NCBI RefSeq assembly: GCF_040438885.1
Contig: NZ_CP159218.1
Coordinates: 3,720,001 to 3,784,000 of the forward strand
Length of the DNA stretch: 64,000 nt
Reading direction: 5' to 3'
Source of the DNA: Nakamurella sp. A5-74
GTDB lineage: Bacteria > Actinomycetota > Actinomycetes > Mycobacteriales > Nakamurellaceae
In this document: positions 26,334 through 34,700 of the stretch, in pieces
How the letters are laid out: each line of letters begins with the position of its first letter
How positions within the stretch are numbered: the first letter of the stretch is position 1
The notes under the pieces: model-generated
Databases searched by the model: none
What the model saw: only the letters and a program-made list of their open reading frames with translations
What the model was told of the DNA's origin: nothing
Program-made: the position numbers and the translations under genes

Positions 26334-27859
26334 GATGCCCCCTTCTTCACAGCCCGACGACCGAACTCGAGCATCTCCTTCAGGTCGGCGCGTTCGCGAC
26401 GTGACACGGTCATGACGACCGCCAGAAGGACTGTGGCACAGACGATCCCGGCGAGCAGCTGCAGCCCGGCCGGCAGCGGCAGCAGAGTGCCTGCATAGGC
26501 GGCGGCACCGGCCGGCAGACAGACGAGCCCGATGATCCGCACCGCACGGCCGGCCAACGGCCAGATCGACAGCCCGGAGGCGCGGCCGACCCACCAGAAC
26601 GACGCCAGCCATTCGACGCTGAAGGCCACCGTGTGACCTACGGCGACCCCGACCGCGCCCCACGGCAGTCCGGCGAGCAGGCACAGGATCATGAAGGGCC
26701 TGGCCATCAGATAGAACCGCAACTGGCTGCCGGTGAGGCCCTTGGCCAGGGTGATCCAGTACGTCACCTGGGCGAGGCCGCGGAACACCCCGCCGATCGC
26801 GAGGATGGCGAACACCGGTGCGACCCCGTCCCAGCCGGGACCGAACAGAACGGCGACCAACGGGCCAGCCAGGCCGGCCGCCAGGGAGAACGCACCACCG
26901 AAGCCGTAACCACAGATCAGTTGTGCCCGGCGGACATAGGCCAGGAACCGCTCGTCGTCGTCCTGCACCTTCGACAGCACCGGCAGCATCACCCGCAGCA
27001 GCGCGTTGGCCACCTGGTTGAGCGGGACGATCAACAGTTGGTAGGCCCGGCCGTAGATGCCGACCTGGCTCGGTCCCCAGACCGCGCCGAGCGCTGCAGT
27101 GTCGACGTTGTTGGTGGTGTAGCCCAGCAACTGCATGCCGAGCAGGCCGCCCCCGAAGCGGAAGAACCGTCGCAGCGAAACCCCCCGGCGGTACCACCGG
27201 GGGCGCAACCGCGACTGGGCTGCGGACATCACGAACGTGGTGATCACGAAGGCGCCCTGCTGCGCGACGATCGCCCAGTAGCCGGCGCCGAGAGCGGCCG
27301 CGACGATCGCGACCACGATGCTCGCCACCTGGGCGGTGATGTCGGTCCGGGCGAGCGCGGTGAAACGCATGGACCTGGACAGGTCGGCGCGGAACTGGGT
27401 GGTGGCCCCGCTGACGATCATCAACGGCGCGAGCACCAGCACGATCGCCGGGATCTCCGGCTGGCCGTACCATGCGCCGATCGGGCCGCTCAGCGCGGCG
27501 GCGACCGCTGCCGCCACCGTGCCGATGCCGACATTTACCCAGAACAGGTTCGACCGTTCTGCGTGATTGATGTTCTTCGCCTGGATGGCCGCGGAGCTGA
27601 GGCCGAAGTCGCGCAGGATCTCGGCGATCCCGGTGATCGCCGTGACCATCGCGACGAGACCGAACTGCGCCGGGGTGAGCAGACGGGCGAGCACCACCAG
27701 TGAACCGACCTGGAGCACCAACCGGACGCCCTGCGCGGCAAGGGTGACGGCGGCGCCCCTGGAGGCGGTGGTACCGAGCCCGTCCCCGGCCGGCGCGGGG
27801 GGCGGTTCGGCCTCGTCGTCGGGAACCCGCTCAGCGCTCGAGTCGGGGAGCCTGCTCAG
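26330..27859 (-). CDS. Polysaccharide flippase (MOP superfamily, WzxC-like), no canonical start codon
   Basis: About 509 residues with some 12-14 membrane segments. SRGAAVTLAAQGVRLVLQVG, ARLLTPAQFGLVAMVTAI and FGLSSAAIQAKNINHAERSN are typical of the oligosaccharide flippase group that moves undecaprenyl-linked repeat units outward. No ATG, GTG or TTG lies in frame between the end of the preceding gene and the first membrane segment. CTG 27859 overlaps the preceding stop as CTGA, has GAAGG 4 nt upstream and gives a normal length, so I chose it. The next options, TTG and GTG inside membrane segment 1, would truncate it. It is followed with GTGA overlap by a GT4 gene. Confidence 0.82.
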   Translation of the reverse strand: MSRLPDSSAERVPDDEAEPPPAPAGDGLGTTASRGAAVTLAAQGVRLVLQVGSLVVLARLLTPAQFGLVAMVTAITGIAEILRDFGLSSAAIQAKNINHAERSNLFWVNVGIGTVAAAVAAALSGPIGAWYGQPEIPAIVLVLAPLMIVSGATTQFRADLSRSMRFTALARTDITAQVASIVVAIVAAALGAGYWAIVAQQGAFVITTFVMSAAQSRLRPRWYRRGVSLRRFFRFGGGLLGMQLLGYTTNNVDTAALGAVWGPSQVGIYGRAYQLLIVPLNQVANALLRVMLPVLSKVQDDDERFLAYVRRAQLICGYGFGGAFSLAAGLAGPLVAVLFGPGWDGVAPVFAILAIGGVFRGLAQVTYWITLAKGLTGSQLRFYLMARPFMILCLLAGLPWGAVGVAVGHTVAFSVEWLASFWWVGRASGLSIWPLAGRAVRIIGLVCLPAGAAAYAGTLLPLPAGLQLLAGIVCATVLLAVVMTVSRRERADLKEMLEFGRRAVKKGAS

Positions 27860-30800
27860 CCGACCTTCACCACCCGGTAGTTGGCGAACGCGAAGGCGAT
27901 CGGCGCATTGGTCGCGGTCGACGACAGGTAGGTGACCAGTCCGACCGAGCCGGCGCCAGTGACCACGGTGTCGACCGAGGAGACCTGCGGGGTGGTCGGC
28001 GCGGTGCCGCCGACCTTCCAGACCGATCCGGAGACCGTGCTCCCGTTGACCGTCGCCGACAGCCGCAGGATGTCGGTCTGCGCGACCGTCAGGCCCGCGG
28101 CGGTGACTGTCTTCAGGTTCGTCTCGGCGCCGTTCACCACCCGGACTGTACTCAACTGGACGCTGCCGTCCGCGGCGATGCGAGCCTTCACCCGATAGGA
28201 ACCGGTGGCGTTGCGTCGCACGTCGCTCGAGATGAGCGTCGGTGCGATGAGCGTCTTGTCCAATTGCACGTCGACGGTGGCCGTGACATCGGCAGCGCTG
28301 ACCGAGTCGAGGTAGGCCGACAGCCCGCTGGCCGCCGCAGCCACCCGCATCTTTCCGGTGGAACCGTCGGTGCTGAACCGCGCCGCGCTGCCGACGAGGG
28401 TCCAGGCGCCACCGAGTTCGGCGCTGCCCCAGCCGGAGGCGACCGTCCGGCCGAAGGTGTCGGTGGCGACCTCGGCGCTGCTGGCCTGGACCGAGACCGT
28501 TCCGGTGACCGTGTCGGTGGCGCCCTTGTCGTCGGTGGCGATGAGCGTGACGGTGTGACCACCGGTCGCCGGGTACGTATGGGTGGCGGTGGCTGCGGCA
28601 CCCGTGGTGTCCGCGGAGCCGTCGCCCCACTTCCAGGTGTACGACGCAATGGTGCCGTCGCTGTCAGTGCTGGTGCTGCCGTCCACCGAGGCCACCAGAC
28701 CCGCGGCCGACGAGGTGAAGGCGGCGACCGGCGCGGCATTCGGCTTCACCACTGAGACAGAGGTGGATCCGGTCGCGGTCGCACCGTCGTTGTCGGTGAC
28801 GGTCAGCGTGACGGTGTAGGTGCCAGCGGCTGCGTAGGTGTGGGTGGCCGTCGCTGCGCTCCCCGTGGTGGCGGCGGCGCCGTCACCCCAGTTGTAGGAG
28901 TACGTGGCGATCGTGCCGTCCGGATCCGTGCTGGTGCTGCCGTCGACGGACGCGGTGAGACCGCTGGCGGTGGCGGTGATGCCGGCGGTCGGCGGGGTGT
29001 TCGGGACCGCGAGCACGATCCCGCCGTCCTTGGCGTGCTGGGCGACCGTGCGAGCGCTGAGCGCCGTCGGGTAGGTGGCGAACTCGTCGAAGGTGCCGGT
29101 CAGGTAGTTGCGGGCCGGGGCCGACGGCCAGCCGGTCAGATTCTCGGCGCCCATCCGCCAGTAGCCGGACAACGACATGCCGGTGGTGAGATCGGCCCGC
29201 TGGGCAACCTGGACGCCGTCGACGAAGAGGGTCGTCCCGGCCGGCCCCTGGGTGGCGACGATGTGGTGGAACTTGTCGTCGCCGTAGGCCGCCGTGCTCG
29301 CGACCTGGCTCTTCGTGGTGCCGTCGGTCGTACCGAAGTGGATCCGACCGCTGGTGTCGAAGTACAGCACGCGGGCAACGGTGGCGGAGACGGCGTTCGT
29401 CCCGGTCCCGAAGCTCGCGATGCTGCCGCCGAGCGTGCTGGTCGACTTCACCCACACCTCGAGGCTGTAGGCGTTGGTGGGCGCAATGGTCGTGGGGGCG
29501 CTCCAGACCTGGGCACCGGCGAAGGTGTACGCCTTGTCCGCGTCGCCGACGATCGCTCCCGCCACGTCGCGGGTCACGGTGCCCGAGATCGTCGCGTCGG
29601 CGCCACCGGTTGCGTTGACGACCTTGGTACCGCTCGTCTCGGCCAGTCGCAGATAGAGCGACGCCTGGTCGGCGAGCACGCCGGTCGCGTAGCTGCTCGC
29701 AGCAGCGACGTTCGCAGCCACGGCACCGCTCGATGCGGAATTGCCGTCGGCGTCCACAGCCACGACGGTGTAGCTCGCCGCTCCGGCCACCCCACTGCGA
29801 TCGATCAGGGTCACCGTCGGACGGTTCCACCACTGGCTGCCCGCCGTGACCTGGTCCAGCACGGTGGTGACGCCTGCGCGGCGGAGCTGGTAGGTCAGGG
29901 TCTGGTCGTCGCGGTCCCAGTTGGCGGGAATGGTGACCTTGACCCGGCCACCGTCGAGAGCGGTCGCCGTCGGCGTCCACGACTGGGCCGTCGACATCCG
30001 GGGGCCTTGCTTCTTGGGAGCGATCGACGGCACCGCGAACCGGACGAGGCCCTGCTGCGCGTTGGCGTTGACCGCGGGGAACTCGCCGCCCATCACCAGG
30101 TACTGGCTGTTGCCCGTGAGGGTCCATGCGGCCTGGGACTGGCCGGTGAACGTGCCGGACTGCAGGAACGGGCTGAACGCGACGATCGACGGGCTCGGGG
30201 TCCCGGCCCAGTTCTTGTAGTTGGTGTTCGTGTTGGTGTCGAGGGTCCCGGTGGTCGCGTTGGTGAAGGCCATCGCCCGCTGCCACCTGTCGCCGAGGTG
30301 CACCGAGTCAGCGGTGGCCTGGGTGATCTCCGGGAAGCCGCCGACCGTCTTGCAGTCGTGCATGTGGCTGACCGTGTAGACAGCTGTCCTGGTGGCATAG
30401 GTGCTGTAGGAGTCACCGTGGCAGTCCTCCATCCAGGCGATCGAACCATCGGTCGAGTTGAGCTTCACGGTGCCCTCGAACTGGTGCTGGGAGGTCCCGG
30501 GGGGCGCGCCGTACTGGAAGGAGGTCGCGAAGACCGACGTGCCGTCGGTGGCCAGGTCGGTGAAACCGTCGTTGGGACCGTAGGAGATGATGCCGTCGTT
30601 CCACGGCAGGGCGGCACCGGTTGACAGGTCGACGGCCCCCATCCCCTCGGCGAGCACGGTGCTGTTGAGGTACTGGAACTGGCCGGCCACGACCATCTTG
30701 GAACCGCCCGGAGCCACGAGCAGTGAGGTGACCACCCGCTCGGCCTGCGGGTTCCAGCCGTTGACGACGCCGTTGACGGCGGCAACCGCACCCAGCCGAA

Positions 30801-31377
30801 GACGCCAGATGCCGTTGATCTTGGTGAAGTCACCGCCGAGGTAGACGGTGGAGCCGTTGACCACGATCGCCCGCACGGAGTTGTTGACCTCCGGCGCGAA
30901 GTTGGCCTTGAGCTGACGGGTGGCGATGTCGAAGGCGGCGACGCGGCTGCGGGCGACACCGTCGACGGCGGTGAAGTCGCCGCCGACGTAGAGCGTCGCG
31001 CCGTCGCCGGAGACGGCGATCGTGCGGACCTGACCGTTGAAGGACGGGGCCCAGGACGTGTTCAGCACGCCGGTGCTGAGCGAGTAGGCGAGGAAGTTGC
31101 CGCGGGGGGTGGTGTTCACCCCGGCGGCAGCGCCGGCCGGACGGGCGTTGGCGAAATTGCCGCCGACGAAGACGGTGTTCCCGACGATCACCTGCGTCCA
31201 GGCCACCCCGTCCATCTGGGTGGTCGGCAGGGCATCGGTCGTGTAGATCGACGAATCCGCCTCAACCGGGGCCGCCGGCGCCGCTGCGACCGGAGCTGCG
31301 AGCAGGGCGGTCAGGCTCCCCGCCACGAGGGCAGCGGCAGCAACGATTGCGGTGACACGACGGCCGGTACCGAACAT
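27856..31377 (-). CDS. Giant secreted beta-propeller/LamG/PKD protein (shorter paralogue)
   Basis: A 1173-residue secreted protein. A signal peptide (VTAIVAAAALVAGSLTALLA) is followed by a beta-propeller region to ~residue 480 with repeated GGxF blades (VFVGGNFANA, LYVGGDFTAV, VYLGGDFTKI). Then come a fibronectin-like segment (~486-560), one LamG-like jellyroll (~562-790, HHIVATQGPAGTTLFVDGVQ), two PKD domains (~796-965, YSYNWGDG and YTWKWGDG) and a C-terminal beta-rich domain (~972-1173). EDCHGDSY and VSHMHDC in the propeller are shared with the larger paralogue. GAGGAG before ATG 31377 fixes the start. No sortase or membrane anchor is seen. A matrix protein or adhesin is inferred; no enzyme can be named. 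Confidence 0.82.
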   Translation of the reverse strand: MFGTGRRVTAIVAAAALVAGSLTALLAAPVAAAPAAPVEADSSIYTTDALPTTQMDGVAWTQVIVGNTVFVGGNFANARPAGAAAGVNTTPRGNFLAYSLSTGVLNTSWAPSFNGQVRTIAVSGDGATLYVGGDFTAVDGVARSRVAAFDIATRQLKANFAPEVNNSVRAIVVNGSTVYLGGDFTKINGIWRLRLGAVAAVNGVVNGWNPQAERVVTSLLVAPGGSKMVVAGQFQYLNSTVLAEGMGAVDLSTGAALPWNDGIISYGPNDGFTDLATDGTSVFATSFQYGAPPGTSQHQFEGTVKLNSTDGSIAWMEDCHGDSYSTYATRTAVYTVSHMHDCKTVGGFPEITQATADSVHLGDRWQRAMAFTNATTGTLDTNTNTNYKNWAGTPSPSIVAFSPFLQSGTFTGQSQAAWTLTGNSQYLVMGGEFPAVNANAQQGLVRFAVPSIAPKKQGPRMSTAQSWTPTATALDGGRVKVTIPANWDRDDQTLTYQLRRAGVTTVLDQVTAGSQWWNRPTVTLIDRSGVAGAASYTVVAVDADGNSASSGAVAANVAAASSYATGVLADQASLYLRLAETSGTKVVNATGGADATISGTVTRDVAGAIVGDADKAYTFAGAQVWSAPTTIAPTNAYSLEVWVKSTSTLGGSIASFGTGTNAVSATVARVLYFDTSGRIHFGTTDGTTKSQVASTAAYGDDKFHHIVATQGPAGTTLFVDGVQVAQRADLTTGMSLSGYWRMGAENLTGWPSAPARNYLTGTFDEFATYPTALSARTVAQHAKDGGIVLAVPNTPPTAGITATASGLTASVDGSTSTDPDGTIATYSYNWGDGAAATTGSAATATHTYAAAGTYTVTLTVTDNDGATATGSTSVSVVKPNAAPVAAFTSSAAGLVASVDGSTSTDSDGTIASYTWKWGDGSADTTGAAATATHTYPATGGHTVTLIATDDKGATDTVTGTVSVQASSAEVATDTFGRTVASGWGSAELGGAWTLVGSAARFSTDGSTGKMRVAAAASGLSAYLDSVSAADVTATVDVQLDKTLIAPTLISSDVRRNATGSYRVKARIAADGSVQLSTVRVVNGAETNLKTVTAAGLTVAQTDILRLSATVNGSTVSGSVWKVGGTAPTTPQVSSVDTVVTGAGSVGLVTYLSSTATNAPIAFAFANYRVVKVG

Positions 31378-31719
31378 CGACTTGCTCCTCGAACAGCAGA
31401 CTTTGAGTAGGAAATCACTTTGCGTGATGAACGGAGTTCGACAGACACCCACACGGCCTCTGTCGCACCCCTGACTGATACTCAGAGTAGCCATTTGGCG
31501 GCCAAGCGGCAACGAAATTCGTGCGATCCGTCATTGAATCACCCGAACGGGTGTCGTCTGTGGCCACTCGACCTTCCCAGCGTGGTCAGGTCCCTCGTCC
31601 TGGAGCCGAAATGCAGGATTCGGGAAGATCGTCCACCGGGGGTGATCCGTTCGGGCAACGCACTGCGCCCCCCTCGGACGTCCGGGGACGGTCGAGGGGG
31701 GCGCAGCGGCGAACGACGA
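31378..31719. other. Spacer between the two giant surface protein genes
   Basis: About 340 bp without a supported gene. It carries the Shine-Dalgarno of the downstream gene and a terminator-like hairpin at 31663-31706. No clear promoter could be assigned, so whether the two giants share a transcript is open. Confidence 0.6.
31663..31706 (-). terminator. 14-bp GC-rich hairpin after the larger giant gene
   Basis: Arms CTGCGCCCCCCTCG (31663-31676) and its exact complement (31693-31706) enclose a 16-nt loop, starting 14 bp past the stop codon at 31720. There is no T-run, which is usual for actinobacterial terminators. Confidence 0.65.
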
Positions 31720-34700
31720 TCAGGCAGGCAACCGGCGCACGACGAGGTTGTCGAAGGACAGCGCCAGCGGCGCATTCGTCGACGTACCCGACATGTACGT
31801 CTGCAGCTGCAGCGACCCCGCGGTCTGCAGTCCGGCGGACGAGTCCGTCCCGCTCACCTGCCAGGCAGCAGGCTCGGTGCCGGCAGCCGACCAGGCCTTC
31901 GCCCGCAGCGTGGTGACGGTGGCACTGCTGTTCGTCACCTCGAACGAGACCTTGATCCTGGCGCCCGGGGTGTAGGTGACTCCCGGGACCGTGATCGTCT
32001 GGAACGCGGACTCGGTGCTGCCGAGCAGCCGGCCGACCGAGAGCTGGATGGTGTTGTCGGCGACCAACCGGACCTTGACCCGGTAGTCACCGGCCGCGCT
32101 GCGACGCACCATGGCCGTGATGTAGGTACCGCCGCCGGTCGCGACCTTGTCGCCGGAGAACTCGAACGCGCCGCTGAGGCCCTGCGCGCTGAGTGCGTTC
32201 AACGACATGGTCGGGCCGGTGCCCTTGGTGATGATCCGGATGACGCCGACGCCGGAGCCGACCGAGACCTGCGAGGCGTTGCTCGCCGTCCATGCCCCAC
32301 CCGTCTCCGCCGTACCCCAGGAGTTGGTGACGGTGCGGGTGAAGGTGTCCTGCGCGACGACGACCGGTCCCGCCGGAGCGGTGACCGTGACCTGCTTGGA
32401 CACCGCAGCGGACTTCCCGCCCTTGTTGTCCGTCACCGTCAACGTCACCGTGTACGTACCGGCAGCGGTGTAGGTGTGCGTCGCCGTCGCGGACGCACCA
32501 GTGGTGTCCGCCGACGTGTCGCCCCACTTCCAGCTGTAACCCGCCACGGTGCCGTCCGGATCCGAGGAACCGGAACCGTCCACCGAGGCGACCAGGTTCG
32601 CGGACGACGACGTGAACGACGCCGTCGGCAGCTGGTTCGCAGCCGACACCGTCACCTGCTTCGACACCGGGGTGGACTTCCCACCACGATCGTCGGTCAC
32701 CGTCAACGTCACCGTGTACGTACCGGCAGCGGTGTAGGTGTGCGTCGCCGTCGCGCCGGAGCCGGCGGGCGTGGTGTCTCCCCAGTTCCAGCTGTAGCTC
32801 GCGACGGTGCCGTCCGGATCCGAGGAACCGGAACCGTCCACCGAGGCGACCAGGTTCGCGGACGACGCCGTGAACGACGCCGTCGGCACCTGGTTCGCAG
32901 CCGACACCGTCACCTGCTTCGACACCGGGGTGGACTTCCCACCACGATCGTCCGTCACCGTCAACGTCACCGTGTACGTACCGGCAGCGGCGTAGGTGTG
33001 CGTCGCCGTCGCGCCGGAGCCGGCGGGCGTGGTGTCTCCCCAGTTCCAGCTGTAGCTCGCGACGGTGCCGTCCGGATCCGAGGAACCGGAACCGTCCACC
33101 GAGGCGACCAGGTTCGCGGACGACGCCGTGAACGACGCCGTCGGCACCTGGTTCGCAGCCGACACCGTCACCTGCTTCGACACCGGGGTGGACTTCCCAC
33201 CACGATCGTCCGTCACCGTCAACGTCACCGTGTACGTACCGGCAGCGGTGTAGGTGTGCGTCGCCGTCGCCGACGCACCAGTGGTGTCCGCCGACGTGTC
33301 GCCCCACTTCCAGCTGTAACCCGCCACGGTGCCGTCCGGATCCGAGGAACCGGAACCGTCCACCGAGGCGACCAGGTTCGCGGACGACGCCGTGAACGAC
33401 GCCGTCGGCACCTGGTTCGCAGCCGACACCGTCACCTGCTTCGACACCGGGGTGGACTTCCCACCACGATCGTCCGTCACCGTCAACGTCACCGTGTACG
33501 TACCGGCAGCGGCGTAGGTGTGCGTCGCCGTCGCCGACGTCCCGGTGGTGTCGGCGGAACCGTCACCCCAGTTCCAGGAGTAGGAGGCCACAGTGCCGTC
33601 CGGATCCGACGAGTCGGAGCCGTCGACCGACGCGACCAGATCGGCGGACGACGAGGTGAAGGACGCCGTCGGCAGCTGGTTCGCCGCCGTCACCGTCACG
33701 TCCTTGGACACCGCGGTCGACTTCCCACCGCGGTTGTCGGTCACCGTCAACGTCACCGATTTGGTACCCGCAGCGGCGTAGGTGTGCGTCGCCGTCGCCG
33801 ACGTCCCGGTGGTGTCGGCGGAACCGTCACCCCAGTTCCAGGAGTAGGAGGCCACAGTGCCGTCCGGATCCGTCGAACCCGACCCATCGACCGACACCGC
33901 GAGATTCACCGAAGAGGACGTGAAGGACGCCGTCGGCAGCTGGTTCACGGCTGCACCGAGGCTGTGGTGCTGCGCGACCGCGCTCGCCGACAGCACGCTC
34001 GGGTAGACCGCGACCTCGTCGATGTCGCCGGCGAAGTACCAGCTGTTCGAGCCGAACCAGACCGGATCGCCGCCGATCCGCCAGTACCCGGTGTACGACT
34101 GGGCGCCGGTCTGCGGGTGGGTGCCGACCAGTGCGCCGTCGACGTACAGCTTCATACCGTCGCCGCCCTGGGTGGCGACCATGTGGTGCCAGGTCCCGTC
34201 GTTGTAGGAAGCGGGGCTGGTGATCGTGTTCAGGTCACCTGTGTAGGTACCGAACACCAGCGTGCCGTCGTTCTGCATCCAGACATGGCGGTCGTAGTTG
34301 TTGGACGATGCGCTCTGCTGGTCTCCGAAGCCGATCAACTTGCCACCGTTCGTGGTGGTGGTGTTGAACCACAACTCCTCGGAGTAGGTGGTCGGGTTGC
34401 TGAACGCCTTGCTGGAGGCGACGACACCGTTGGTGCCGTCGGTGGCCACTGCAGTGTTGTTCAGGTCGAGGGCGCCGGGACGCCCGAACGTCACACCACC
34501 GGACACGACGCCCGGATCCGCATTGCCACTCGCGTCGGCGACGGTCGCACCGGCCGCGTCACCGAGCCGCCAGTACAGCGACGGCGAGTCGTTGAACACC
34601 GCGGCGCCATAGGCATCGGCGGGCGCGGTCGGCAGCGAGCCACCGGCCTGGGTGAAGTGCTTCTGCACGGTCAGTTTGTTCAGCACCGTCGGGTAGACGG

